Shown here: positions 48,397-59,277 of the stretch, piece by piece
Position numbering within the stretch: the stretch's first letter is position 1
How the letters are laid out: each line of letters begins with the position of its first letter
NCBI RefSeq assembly: GCF_004210375.1
Contig: NC_134833.1
Span: 25,486,063-25,550,062 of the forward strand
Reading direction: 5' to 3'
Length of the DNA: 64,000 bases
Source: Tachypleus tridentatus
Lineage: Eukaryota; Arthropoda; Merostomata; Xiphosura; Limulidae
The notes under the pieces: generated by a model
Told to the model about the DNA's origin: nothing
Seen by the model: only the letters and a program-made list of their open reading frames with translations
Database searches by the model: none
Translations under genes and position numbers: made by a program

Positions 48397-48667
48397 GTTT
48401 ATTTCTGGTATTCTGCGTAAAACTACACGAGGGCTATCTGCGCTAGCAGTACATAATTTAACAGTGTAAGGAAGCCAACTAGTAGCTAGTCATCACCACC
48501 CACCGCCAAAGCTTGGGCTACTCTTTTACCAACGAATAGTGGGATTGACAGTAACATTTTAATGCTTCCACTGCTGAAAGGGTGAGTATGTTTGGTGTGA
48601 CGGAGAATCGAACCTGCGACCCTCAGATTACGAGTCTAACGCCATAACCTCGTGGCCATGTCGAGCC
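48397..48667 (-). mobile_element. SINE family A
   Basis: Minus-strand copy with CTACACGAGGGCTATCTGCG, ACCAACGAATAGTGGGATTG and the head complement GTGGCCATGTCGAGCC. Probably inserted into, or just beside, the tail of the plus-strand fragment before it. Confidence 0.85.
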
Positions 48668-48962
48668 TTCCATAGTGTTTTACAGCTTCATTAAAGACAA
48701 GTGCCTATGAAGGATATGGACGCTACTAGGTAAAACCTGCTCGAAAATCACTGATGATGCATCAGTACCTACAGCGCCTCGAGACTTACTTAGACAAACA
48801 CATTTCTAAACCATACGTACAACGAATACAAATTACGTCGCCATACGTGCGGTGTTTTTTTTAGAATTCCTTAAAACAACAGTAAACGTTTTCATAATAT
48901 TTGAAATTTTTTTAATATATAACGGATTTTAGTGCCATAAATATTTCAATAATCAGGGTTTT

Positions 48963-49098
48963 AACGCTACAGCTAGTGATACAGCGGTATGTCCACGGAC
49001 TCACACCGCTACAAAACGGGTTTCAATACCCATGATGAGCAAAGTACAGATAGCACTTTGTGTAGCTTTGTGCCTAATTCCAAACAAATTATAACAAT
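48963..49098 (+). mobile_element. SINE family C
   Basis: Plus-strand copy: AGCTAGTGATACAGCGGTAT, CAAAACGGGTTTCAATACCC, AGATAGCACTTTGTGTAGC and the tail TTTGTGCCTAATTCCAAAC. Confidence 0.65.
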
Positions 49099-49101
49099 AA
49101 A

Positions 49102-49480
49102 ATTTGTTTGTTTGATTTCGAATTTCACGCAAAGTTACAGGGGGCGTCGAGAGGACGGTCGGGCCCCGGGGACGATTTTTCCTTAAGTGTTATTATGTAA
49201 AGGGGAAGCCTGACTCCCCTCTCGTCAGGCCTGCAAAGCTGCACTAGCGCTTTCTGTACTAGCCGTCCCTAATTTAGTAGTTTAAGAACAGAGGGAAGGC
49301 AGCTAGTAATCACTCACCGCCAACTCTTGGGCTATTTTTTTAGCAACGAATAGTGAGATTGAACGTAACATGATAAAGCCCTCACGGCTGAAAGGGCGAG
49401 TGTGTTTGGTATGATGGAGATTCGAACTCGCGACCCTCACATTACGAGCCGATCCCCTAACCACCTGGTCTTGCTGAACC
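49102..49480 (-). mobile_element. SINE family A interrupted by a GC-rich insert
   Basis: Minus-strand copy. The tail part (TTTCACGCAAAG) is separated from the body (GCACTAGCGCTTTCTGTACT) by a foreign segment at 49135-49232. The rest (CCTCACGGCTGAAAGGGCGAG, GATTCGAACTCGCGACCC) is normal. Confidence 0.8.
49135..49232. mobile_element. 98-bp GC-rich insert inside a SINE, with hairpin
   Basis: Bounded by GCAAAG on both sides (49129-49134, 49233-49238), as expected for a target duplication. It contains GGTCGGGCCCCGGGGACGA and a perfect stem GCCTGAC/GTCAGGC around TCCCCTCTC near its right end, plus GGGGA/TCCCC just before. Its base composition is unlike everything around it. I do not recognise a family. 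Confidence 0.55.
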
Positions 49481-49755
49481 AACCATAAAATATCGGCTGA
49501 AAAGAATAAAGTTGCTTTGGTTCTGCCATCTGGTGAAAATGATAGCTAGTTTAAACAGTTAAAAAAGTTCATTGTAAGATATAAAGAGTATGGTATATAT
49601 GTATATATATAGTGGTATGTTTTACAAGTAGTAGATACCAACTCTTTTGTGAACAAAACTATAAAGGAAATTATATGCTTACGTTTAAATTGTGTAAATA
49701 ATAAAGAATAGCACATATTAAAATGTATTTCTAGAAATAAGCACATAAATTTCGG

Positions 49756-49932
49756 TTTTAAATTTCGCGCAAGAGCACTCAAAGGCTATCCGCGCTAGCC
49801 GTCCGTAATTTAGCAGTGAAAGACTATATCGAAGACAGCTAGTCATCACCACCTATGGTTAACTCTTGGGCTACTCTTTTATTAACTAATAAATTATTGC
49901 AACTCAGGCACTCTAACCACCTGTCCTAGCAG
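49756..49932 (-). mobile_element. SINE family A, internally deleted
   Basis: Keeps TAAATTTCGCGCAAGAGCAC, GCTAGCCGTCCGTAATTTAG and GGGCTACTCTTTTATTAAC, then jumps to the head (CACTCTAACCACCTGTCC). Confidence 0.75.
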
Positions 49933-50163
49933 GTAATTCACGTATATTATCATATAAATAAGTATATACTTGCAAATGCATTCAAGATAATTTTAAATGG
50001 AATGAAGCATTATACTACAAATACTAAAGTTATAACTACGAACGATGTTACGCAGGGTTAAAAGATTTCCCCTGTCAGCAGTTTGTGTCTAAGAAGGCAC
50101 AGCACTCGTACAAGGGTAATCTAAAGCTTAAATAGTCATAAAGATTTTGTTTCTCAACCTTTT

Positions 50164-50371
50164 TTAAAACATTGGACCCTGCTGATTATGACCACTTGGT
50201 CTATTCATATGCATATTTACAGTATGTTGCTGAGGCTGTTGATGGTTGTACATCTGGTTTGACTGGCTTCCAGAGTGTTGACTCTGCCCTTGCCCATGCT
50301 GGTTCACCAGCTTTCCATGGTGTGAGTTAAGCATCTTACCATTTCTCTGACTTGATGGACCTCCAGAAGCA
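50164..50371 (-). CDS. possible terminal coding exon, Gln/Asn/His-rich C-terminus (unassigned gene)
   Basis: After a possible acceptor (TTGTAGCAG, AG at 50372-50373) the minus strand is open for 68 codons to a TAA at 50164-50166. The composition is strongly biased: HGQGQSQHSGSQSNQMYNHQ, HTVNMHMNRPSGHNQQGPMF at the very end. Such Q/N/H-rich tails are common in animal transcription or RNA-binding proteins, but I do not recognise this one. Upstream exons would lie at higher coordinates, so if real the gene would contain the APC16 gene in an intron on the other strand. It could also be a retained pseudogene exon. Confidence 0.45.
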
Positions 50372-50841
50372 CTGCTACAACATCGAAAACTCTATTCCAG
50401 AAGCTATATATGTATTGTACAATCCACACCACATTACTAAACACATGATGTATGAAAGTTAGAATACGGTAGAGAAAGCAAATAGTCTCCTTCAAATATT
50501 TGAATCAGTAATCTAGATACCTGTTTAACTGTAGGATATACGATATTGTACACAACCTACTGACCACAACTGCTTTTTTTTTTTAATAGTCTCTGTTGCG
50601 TCATCACAAAAAAATAATAACAAGAATTTGGATTTAAAAAAATTTTAAAATATTGTTGGATTTATCCCAAAATTGCAAACGGACAACACAAGCAGCATAC
50701 GTCTAAGTAACTCCTTTAAGTGTATATTTGAAACAAAAAACACATGTGTAGCTCTAAGACATAGCTCACTCATTTTAACATCGAAATGCGACTAGATTTC
50801 TGTTACTCTGTTGTTTGTTTGTTTTTTCCTTCATCTGTTTT

Positions 50842-51160
50842 CCCTCACTGAAGTACCTGGGAGGTGAACTTTGACAAACAAACTAGTTTCAATAGCCATC
50901 TTAACATCGTGATAACTATAGCCACCAAATGAATCAATGCATTGAAAGTTTCATCAGAAACTACAGATGAAAAGCGAGGCCTATTTATGCTTTACCAAGA
51001 TATTGTATACTCCATCCTGCATTATACACTATCGACGATCGTTGCGAGTGTTATTTAGCTAAACAAGATTGACATTAAATAGAACATCTCTTTAAGACTG
51101 GTCACGGGATATCCTTCACTCTCCTCCCACCAAGCCCCTCTTACACCTCACAAACCCCTT
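50842..51160 (+). mobile_element. LINE reverse-transcriptase C-terminal remnant, copy 2
   Basis: Aligns along its whole length with 42582-42895, starting from TCCCTCACTGAAGTACCTGG. Reads HLNIVITIATK, INALKVSSETTDEKRGLFML and YQDIVYSILHYTLSTIV, with one stop between the first two. The two copies help to define the family. Confidence 0.5.
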
Positions 51161-51414
51161 CTTTTAAAACTATTATTGTACTTACTTTATTTGTTTGTTT
51201 GTCTTTTACATTTTGTCAGAACACTATTATCCTCTGTCAATTTTTCAATTACTTGAGAAATTTGGAATAAATATTCAACCTCGTAATATTGGTCCTAAAC
51301 TGAAAGAGTTTGATAACCACTGTCCCAGAGCAATTTCTAGTTATTAACACTAAATTATTCACTTCTCGAGTTTTTCGTGTACTCTTCAAGTAAGTAGGTG
51401 GAAGCACTAGTTTA

Positions 51415-53839
51415 ATGGCGTCTTTAAATCTTGGTTCACCGAGGAAAACATTATTTCAAAAACAACGTTCAAATAATGAACGAATACAAAATTTTAGTAA
51501 GTGGTCTGTAAGTTATGGAATTATGATAATAGTCGTTAGAATTTAAACATAATTTCTTCCTAAAATTTGTTATTAAGCAATTGTTTTAAAATCCCTGGCT
51601 GTATCTTCGTTTCAATCACCTATCAGTGATTCAATCACCCTGTTCAATGCAATACATATAGGTACGACTATAGCAGCACAAAGGAACACTGGCAATTATT
51701 ATGTGTATTATAATAATAATTATTATTATTCCTTAAATAGAAAGATGATTTTGATAAACCTTTATATTAGTGAATAGTTTGTATTGAAATATATAATTCA
51801 CTAGGCCTTATATTACTTTAGTACTACAACTAGTACTGAGCTGTTATATCAAGAGGAAATAATTTTATAGTTCTTAACGTATTCCAGCGATATAATTTTT
51901 CCATCGCTGGAGTAATATCAGTAGCACTTCTGTAAACACTTTCCAATAATTTGACACCCTTTCTTAGTTAAAAAAGAAAAATCAAACCAGAAATTTTACA
52001 CGTTGGTGAATGAGGCCTAACTGGTGATTTATAGAAAGATAATTAATGTCTTTAAATAATCCCAAAAAAGTGTATATCATCTGTAGTGCTAGTAACAGAG
52101 CTGACTTGAATAAGTGGTTCTTTTCTTCACTATTGGATAGGCTCACATGATATAAAATGTATAGCCTAAAATTAAATGCATTAACTTTTTTATATACATA
52201 ATCTATTAATCTAAATAGGTAGCATTTTATAAATTCTCATGCAGAATCAGCAAATATGTTCAATGGTCAATTTCAACTGTTTTAAGAGACTAGTATTCAG
52301 CCTCTAATCTATAATTGTTACTTTGAGTTCCAGGAAGTTTACAATAATGTGCTTTGTAGAAGGCTATCAGTGAGCTCAGACCTAAGAATAGTATGAAAAA
52401 ACAATCATTTTATGTGCAAAGGAGCAGTGATTAAAAGTGACAGAAAAAATATGTTGTATGCTTTATTTCTCATACAATAGGTCATTTATAAGAGCAAAAC
52501 AGCAACCTTAATAAAAAACTGCAAATCGTAAACAATTTATAAAATACAGAATCAGAGTATTTAGCTTTGACTTTTTTTTTATAGTTTGTATTCATATAGG
52601 ACTGTTGTAATACTGGCTCAGTACAACTTATAAGACAAATTTTAATGTATTTAATTATAGGTTTAGAAAGAAATAATGGCCTGAACAACAGAGAAAAGAT
52701 ACAGTTTGAACATGATGTTGAGACTAGTGTGAGAACTATGGAAAGAGGTTTGATCCCATGTTTTTATTCATTTAACATTATATTTGAAAACCAATGTACA
52801 TAAACAAATATCAAGTTATTAAAAAAAAAAGTCATTTGTTTATGCATCTTCAAACAGTTGCATTTAAAGATATTTAAATATATATACTAGTAAACAGTAT
52901 GATCAATCAGTTGTAATAATGAAATATTATTTTAAGAAATAAGTACAGTACCTTGTTACACAATAAAAATAATTTTGTAGATACAGATGATTAAAATAAC
53001 TTTAAATACATGATTTTTTAACTTAGTTCTAAGTAAATGTTCATTTAAGTAAAACTTTTACTTGAATATCAAAATTATTTGAGGTTATCATGCTTCCTTG
53101 TACATGTGTGGTCCAGACATAAATTGTATCTTACAATGAAGACAGGATATTAGAAATATACATGATAAATACATATTAGTTCATAATGATGGTACAACTA
53201 TGAAATGTGTAACACATGAACTTGCTAGAGTGTTTCACCTTTCCCTGTGATGAGGAGGTTCAGTAAAGACAAAAGTTAAGTGCTATCACTGGCACAGATT
53301 GAAGAAGCACTTCATATTTTTAAAGGGTGTTAAAATTTAAACATTTTCCAGTATTATCGGGGAAAATACTGAGGTGAATACACATAATGCTTCAGTTTTA
53401 AAGACAGTCTCTTTTCAAAGGCTGTGGGATTAACAATAAGTATTTGGTTTTAAAGTCAGAATTTTTTATTATAAGTAGCTTACATTTCTGTGTGGTAAGC
53501 ATTCATTTTGAAGACAAATAGCAATTTATTGAGGCTTGTCAACCTAGCAAATATGTATAATTAATTTTAAAAAGTATGCATGTGGTGTTGGAAGAGGTGA
53601 ATCTGGTATTGTTTCTTTAATGAATTTCAGGCTTTAGCAACATTATAATTTCTTATATGAATATACTATTAAAAAGAAACGCATGGTTCTGAAAAACTTT
53701 ATCTCTTTTTAGCATGTCATCATCTTTTCTTTCAGAGCAACATGAGCAACGACTGACAAATTTAAGACAGTTAGCAGATAAACTAAAGGACAATGATTGG
53801 AAGTATACACCAGTGGAAAAGCTTCTAGGTCTTCAGTGA
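51415..53839 (+). CDS. ANAPC16: anaphase-promoting complex subunit 16
   Basis: Three exons, 51415-51496, 52661-52747 and 53736-53839, joined in phase 1 at both introns, give a 90-residue protein. Donors are A|GTAAGT and G|GTTTGA (the second is weak); acceptors are AATTATAG and TTTCTTTCAG. APC16 is a small subunit of the TPR lobe of the APC/C ubiquitin ligase, which drives mitotic exit. Human APC16 is about 110 residues; this is shorter at the N-terminus. Matching marks are SPRKTLF at residues 8-14 (SPRK/PPRK segment), a helical middle with EHDVETSVRTMER, then RLTNLRQLADKLK and the diagnostic end DNDWKYTPVEKLLGL (human-like D/E-W-x-F/Y-x-P-I/V-E-x-L-L-G). The stop is TGA. An AATAAA at 53954-53959 is a likely polyadenylation signal. 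I know of no other family with this C-terminus. Confidence 0.85.
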
Positions 53840-53953
53840 CTGCATCATATTGATTAAATGGAAAGACTGGTTTGTTATTTTATTTAAACATATGACAGAG
53901 AGAAAAATTCAAATTTGGTTCAATATCACCTTCACATGTACTTTTTTTTTAAA

Positions 53954-53959
53954 AATAAA
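53954..53959 (+). terminator. likely polyadenylation signal of ANAPC16
   Basis: AATAAA 115 bp after the stop codon, followed by T-rich DNA. Confidence 0.6.
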
Positions 53960-54502
53960 GTCATTTTTTGTATATTATTATGAAATGTTGTTCATTGGTG
54001 AAACTGTCTTAAGTTTAAATATTATTATGCAAAACATTTCAACACATGGACAGAAAACAAGATTATACATCTTTTTAAACAAATTAAAGATTAGAGCTCG
54101 GTAATTAGTGGAACTTGATTAATTACCAGGTCCATTAATTGATTACATTTGTCTAAACAGTTATTCTCACATGAGTCTACGATACTTGGAATAAACAAAA
54201 ATAATAATATTTGGAAATAGATTTATTTAGTTGATTATTCTAGGGAATTTTGACACTAATCTATTCAGCTAAATAACCTTAAATTAATAAAAACAGTAAA
54301 CTGTGAAATTGGCACAAACCTTTCAAAGCCGTGTTTTGAAAGATGAGTGTACCATGTAGTTTCTCATCATCTTTATTTGCTTCTACACAGTTCCTTGTGT
54401 GAAAACACTTAGTTCAGGTCTGTTAGAGTTTATTGGTATTTGGTTGACCTTTTGCTCTTGTCTCCCTTGTTTATCAGATCAAATTTTTCCCCTCAGTCTT
54501 AC

Positions 54503-54565
54503 CTGCCTGAAGAAATGCAGCAATTTCCTTCTCATGGCAATGTCTACATCCAAAGCCTGAGAATA
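54503..54565 (-). CDS. possible 63-bp internal exon (unassigned gene)
   Basis: On the minus strand a strong acceptor (CTCTCTCTCTCTCTCACAG) and a consensus donor (CAG|GTAAGA) enclose 63 bp, exactly 21 codons. Two phases are open: YSQALDVDIAMRRKLLHFFR, or one with a C-x2-C motif, FSGFGCRHCHEKEIAAFLQA. I recognise neither. The splice sites are better than expected by chance, but nothing proves transcription. Confidence 0.35.
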
Positions 54566-54794
54566 CTGTGAGAGAGAGAGAGATCGGTCATGTGATCACA
54601 TTACTGTGAGAGATGGAAAACAGGGTTTTTGTTCATGAATGTTTTTCATCTGAGCAGAGTGTTACTTGGTTTTTTAGTTGTAGTAGTTTTCTTTGATTTT
54701 CTACAAGTTTAGTCCTAACAGAAGTTCAGCTGTAGTGAAGAAAACCTAGAGTTTTATACTTTCTTCCAATAGAGAGCCAGAGTTCATAACTGTC

Positions 54795-55010
54795 TATTTA
54801 GTGTATAAGTCATTAGTTAGGCCACATTTGGAATACTGTATTCAGTCTTGTGCTTCTTGTCATAGGAAAGACACTAAGTTGTTGAAAAATGTTACTAGCA
54901 TGATGCCTGTATGTTGTATGAGGAGAGGCTGTAATCTCTCAAAATGTTTTCTCCTGAAAATAGAAGAATTAAGATAGGGGTCTGACTGAGATGTGTAAGA
55001 TTGTAGTTGA
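54795..55010 (+). mobile_element. CR1-like LINE reverse-transcriptase fragment
   Basis: Reads VYKSLVRPHLEYCIQSC, then HRKDTKLLKNV and LSKCFLLKIEELR. This matches the familiar end of CR1/L2-type reverse transcriptases (YKSLVRPHLEY-x-x-Q, K-D-x-x-x-L-E-x-V). Broken and short. Confidence 0.7.
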
Positions 55011-55046
55011 ATTGGTAATGTTCATGCATCATCTTTTTCCATATAG

Positions 55047-55197
55047 TTATAATGTAATGGTCAATCCCACTATTCATTGGTAAAAGAGTTGGTGGTAATG
55101 AGCTGCTTCCTTCCCTCCAGTCTTACACTGCAAAATTAGGGATGGCTAGCTCAGATAGCTCTTGTGTAACTTTGCACGAAATTCAAAACAAAGCAAA
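55047..55197 (+). mobile_element. SINE family A, 3' part only
   Basis: Body and tail only: TAATGGTCAATCCCACTATT, CTTACACTGCAAAATTAGGG and GCACGAAATTCAAAACAAAG. A piece of the body is missing. Confidence 0.8.
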
Positions 55198-55708
55198 TCT
55201 ACTTTTTATTAATAACAAGGTATACTTATTCATGGATACTGACGTGGATGCTTCACACAGATTTTTGATAGACAGCTTGTGATGAACTTTAAAATTAGTT
55301 AAATGTATGTGATGTTGGATAAGTTATGAGCTTCACATTGTTTTTGAACAACCACTTCAAAAAAACAAATGCTACACTTCTAAATAGTGTTGAATAATGC
55401 AGTTCAAATTTGTAATTCATTATTCTGTATTTTAAAGATTTCTAAATCGTTAATTATTAAAAATTATTACGTAAAAAGAAACTTGTAGTGCTATGATACA
55501 GAGGTTATCTACAATAAACAAATCACTTGGAGCTAAAGGATTAGAAGTGTAGGACTTGTTACACTATTTTATCAAAACTGATAAAAGGAAATAATCAAAC
55601 ATACAGCAGACCTCCACTACTTGCTACGTTGTTTATTTTGTTTAAACTGAAATCAGGAGGATATGAAATAATCATATGATACATATTCTTCTATTTTTAT
55701 CTTCTTAG

Positions 55709-55796
55709 ACTCAAATACAAATTGAGTTGGTGAAGATTATAGCAAATCCACATCATACTTTCAACTGGTTCAATCAAATCCCTGATGTTAGTGTTA
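55709..55796 (+). CDS. possible coding exon (unassigned gene)
   Basis: A pyrimidine-rich acceptor (TTTTTATCTTCTTAG) precedes an open segment reading TQIQIELVKIIANPHHTFNW then FNQIPD. A GTTAGT donor-like site follows at 55797; otherwise the frame stops at 55823-55825. It could join in phase 0 to the exon at 57137. No homology recognised. The opposite strand is also open here, so the call is weak. Confidence 0.3.
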
Positions 55797-55862
55797 TGAG
55801 TCCATGGAGAAACCAACAAGATTGAAAATAATAATAATAACGTTCTTAGTCTCATGTTGGTT

Positions 55863-55995
55863 ATCCTCAGTGGCACAGAGGTGTGTTTGTGGACTTACAA
55901 TGCTAAAAACCAGATTTTGATACCCATGGTAGTGTGACACAGAGGTGTATTTGTGGACTTACAATGTTAAAATCCAGATTTCGATACCTGTGGTA
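55863..55995 (+). mobile_element. SINE family C-like, two short copies in tandem
   Basis: Two units each contain GGCACAGAGGTGTGTTTGTG-like head, TTACAATG(C/T)TAAAA and CAGATTT(T/C)GATACC. Only the 5' half is repeated. Confidence 0.55.
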
Positions 55996-56208
55996 GTGTA
56001 TTCTTATCACTTTTATAATCCATTTCTTAGGTATATGTCTTTTTGAAAGTTTTAACCTTTTCTTCCTTCTCACTTACCCATATTTCTTTTCCATTTTACA
56101 TTAAGTGTCCTGTAGACATTTTCACATTATTTTATTTAACCATTTGGTGTATTTCCACTGATTAAACAATATTCCAACTAATTATATTTTATTACAACCT
56201 CAGTCCAA

Positions 56209-56428
56209 ATCTGTGGGTCACGGATTCAAACCCCCGTCACCAAAGGTGCTCGCCCTTTCAGTCATAGGAGCACTATAATCTAACGGTCAATCCCACTATT
56301 CGTTGATGGAATGGTAACCTAAGAGATAGTGTTGATTATCTGCTTTCTCGCTAGTCTATCATTGCTAAGTTAAGAACGACTAGCGCATGTAGCCCTCTAA
56401 CTTTGCATAAAATTCAAACCTAACCTCT
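56209..56428 (+). mobile_element. SINE family A, 5' truncated
   Basis: Starts in the B box (GGGTCACGGATTCAAACCCC) and runs to the tail AAAATTCAAACCTAACC, with moderate divergence. Confidence 0.8.
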
Positions 56429-56504
56429 TTCAATTAATTTATTTAAATTGTAAATAATAAAAAACTTAATAATAAACATCCTTTTCTTATTCCTTCTTGT
56501 GCCC

Positions 56505-56622
56505 AAGTTCCCCACTGGTACAGCGGTAAGTCTACAGACTTACAATGCTAAAATCATAGGTTCAATTTCCTTTGGTTAACTCAGCAGATCGCCCAATGTG
56601 GCTTTGCTATAAGAAAACAAAC
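56505..56622 (+). mobile_element. SINE family B
   Basis: CCCACTGGTACAGCGGTAAG, TAGGTTCAATTTCCTTTGG and ATGTGGCTTTGCTATAAG in the standard order. Confidence 0.8.
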
Positions 56623-56734
56623 TTGAACTCAAAGTTTATCAGTTTGTCTTCCCCCTGCCTTTACTGTCATTCTTTGTATCCCTGTAGCTTTTCTGTATCA
56701 TCCTAAGTTAGTCTGATAAAATTCATTTCTCTAT

Positions 56735-56925
56735 GCCCATGATAGGCACAGCGCAGATGGTCCTCTTTGTAGCATTGTGCTAAACTACAAACAAGCAAAG
56801 TTGGTCGAAAATTGTCGCGGCGACAAAAAAGCTTATTGATAACTTCATAATTAAAAATGTTTGTCTATTTTAGTATAACAAAGTCATATCGGGCTATCTG
56901 CTGAAGTTCACCGAGGGAGTTAAAA
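56735..56925. mobile_element. SINE fragments (family C tail on +, family B piece on -)
   Basis: 56735-56800 reads GCACAGCGCAGATGGTCCTC and TTGTGCTAAACTACAAAC, a family C 3' end. 56872-56925 reads CATATCGGGCTATCTGCTG on +, a minus-strand family B fragment. Confidence 0.5.
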
Positions 56926-57136
56926 ATAAATTATTATGGTTAGTCTTAGTAATAATATTATTAAGTTTATCACATAGTTTATTGGTTAATCGTAGTAACG
57001 GAAGATGTATGGTATGCAAATACTACTGGTACAATTGTTATATAATAAACAAATAATCCTATATTTCTATTTGGAATATGGCAAATGGGATCAAGATGAA
57101 GTGCTAATTTAATCCTAACAGTTATTTTTATAACAG

Positions 57137-57241
57137 GATCCAGAATCCGTGGAAAAAGTCCATCAGTTGTATGAGCTGATTGTATCCTATATCACTTTTT
57201 GGGACTATTTTATGCAGAGCAGAGATACTGCTCGACTTTAG
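57137..57241 (+). CDS. possible terminal coding exon (unassigned gene)
   Basis: The acceptor TTTTTATAACAG is followed by 34 open codons and a TAG at 57239-57241. The sequence is DPESVEKVHQLYELIVSYIT then FWDYFMQSRDTARL, with a protein-like mix of charged and aromatic residues unlike translated AT-rich noncoding DNA. I do not recognise it. A partner exon upstream could be 55709-55796 (phase 0 on both sides). Confidence 0.4.
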   Translation, partial: DPESVEKVHQLYELIVSYITFWDYFMQSRDTARL

Positions 57242-57484
57242 TAATTTAATGTTTTAGTTTATCAGCTACAAAAATGATTCTGGTAGTGAAAACAGATTAT
57301 CTGTTAGATTTGTTGTAATTGCTGAGAGAGTTTGGACATATAAACCAGTCACTCAGAAATACAATTAATTGTTTTTATTATTCAAATACATCGTTTGACT
57401 TTAATCGCTTCACATAATCAAATAACCAACACTGACAGTTTTCTACCATTAGACGTTCAGCCCTAATTATCAACATTTTCTTAC

Positions 57485-57722
57485 CTCTTGTCAATAGTGT
57501 TTTTTTTGTTCATCGTAACTCTAAATGTTGTGTATATCATTCCACTTGAGTAAATCAGTTCTTGTTCTTCCAATTGTAGATCCACGAATCTCTCTCTACA
57601 GCGAAGATCATGTAACTCTGTTCTAGGTTCATCTCGAATCTTAAGATACCATAAATTTTCATTGTCTATGTACCTTATGTGTTCTTTTTCTTTATAACAT
57701 TTATACAAGAAAGTAAAATAGA
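57485..57722 (-). CDS. possible internal coding exon (unassigned gene)
   Basis: On the minus strand, 78 open codons end in a consensus donor (AGAG|GTAAGA). A possible acceptor AAAAACAG lies at the other end. Segments include YFTFLYKCYKEKEHIRYID, NLWYLKIRDEPRTELHDL and RFVDLQLEEQELIYSS. The charged composition looks coding. It ends in phase 2, so the next exon must supply one base; the 54503-54565 segment read in that phase has a stop, so it would not be the direct neighbour. No family recognised. Confidence 0.4.
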
Positions 57723-58074
57723 CTGTTTTTGTATCAAATTACTTTAATTAGTCTATACTATTCTAATTTACATACATTTAAATCTATATTTTTTGCCCCC
57801 TCGTGCCACAGCAGAATTTTGCGGACTCGCACTACTAGAAATCTGGTGTACCTTTGTACTTAATTTCAAAAAAAAAAAAAAAAAATTATATATATATATA
57901 ACTATGAGCTGACAAATTAAACTAATAAGTTGACTTATTTCATAGTCCGGTTTAAACACTAACGTAATTTAAAAAAAAAAAAACATCAAAAATAAAATAG
58001 TACTGAAAAAATTTGTTGAAATAATTAGATTATAGAATCTTATTTGATGTTAAACACAAAGAAACGCAATAGGT

Positions 58075-58340
58075 TTGTTTGCCTGTTTTTGAATTTTGCG
58101 CAAAGCTACACGAGAGTTATCCGAGTTAGCCGTCCCTGGTGTAGTGGAGAAAGACAGCTAGTCAACACCACCTATCGCTAACTCTAGGGCTACTCTTTTA
58201 CCAACGAATAGTGGGATTGAACGAATCATAATAACGTTCTCACGGCTCAAAAGGCGAGCATGTTTGGTGTGACGTGGATTCGAACCCGCGATATTCAGAT
58301 TTTAAAGTGAATGCCCTAATCATCCAGTCTTACCGGGACA
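58075..58340 (-). mobile_element. SINE family A
   Basis: Minus-strand copy with GAATTTTGCGCAAAGCTACA, ACCAACGAATAGTGGGATTG and GGATTCGAACCCGCGA. Part of the body near TCCCTGGTGTAG is rearranged. Confidence 0.82.
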
Positions 58341-58440
58341 CAATGGGCTATTTGCGTTTTGCTCTGCCTCCCACTGGTATCGAAACTCGAATTTTGTCGT
58401 TATAAGCTTTCAGCCTTATCGCTGAGCCACGAGGGGTTGG
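58341..58440 (-). mobile_element. SINE family C-like fragment
   Basis: AATGGGCTATTTGCG, CCACTGGTATCGAAACTCG and GTTATAAGCTTTCAGCC, with the order of a minus-strand family C copy. Confidence 0.5.
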
Positions 58441-59129
58441 GAGGAAAATAATGTAGTACCTACTTATAACATTAAGAAGTTTATTATCGCTTTTTCTAAT
58501 GGTATTCGTAAATATAAAATTTTCCAAGTTAATAAGTGTTTGACCGAACCATTTGATTGAATATAAGCAAAAATAGTGTTTCACTCTAACTTTGTGTAAA
58601 GATGTAACTGTTTAATAGATTAATAGTTTTTGCTACCGTGTTTAAAACTTGATCGTAGTATTTGTAACAGTTAGTGCGTACAAATCATTAATTGTTAATG
58701 TTCTGTTTAAAAGTCTTCAATCTGAAGACGAAAGGCGGAAGACTTTCGAAACGTCGTCCTCTACACTTGTGTTTCCACAATAGGCATTTGCCGTCCATTC
58801 TCAAATTTTGATCATGAACACTTTGCCTAAACAATCATTCAAAGAATACCTAATTTAATAATAATTTGCTGGTGATTTATTAGGAGACAAATTTTCAAAA
58901 TTACTTTTCTAGTTTATTTTAATGGTCAAATGAAGGTTACAAAATTTGATACAAAGCAAGTGTTCAACTTTTTTCCTTTTTACGTACGTGCATTAAGCAC
59001 GTCTAATTTAGAGAAGCTTTTCTTATATTTTTGACGTTTCAATAAAATATTATAATTGTATTTCCTGTAATTTCCAGATGTATAATTTTAAAATTATTAC
59101 TTCGTATTAGACAGAAGCAAAAGATCACC

Positions 59130-59236
59130 CGCCGGGACAACAGTAAGTCTATTGATTTATTAAAATCAGGGACTCGATTCCCTTTGGTGGACACAGCAGA
59201 TAACCCGATGTGATTTTGTTATAGGAAAACACACAC
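59130..59236 (+). mobile_element. SINE family B, diverged
   Basis: CAACAGTAAGTCTATTGATT, GGGACTCGATTCCCTTTGG and GATGTGATTTTGTTATAGG. Confidence 0.75.
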
Positions 59237-59277
59237 TGAAGCAATAGAATATTAAACATCTCTTGTCCATTTGAAAA

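Noticed and set aside
54479-54572. Plus-strand terminal exon reading SYLPEEMQQFPSHGNVYIQS
   Set aside because: The minus strand has both a much better acceptor and a consensus donor over the same bases, so I favour that strand, and even that only weakly.
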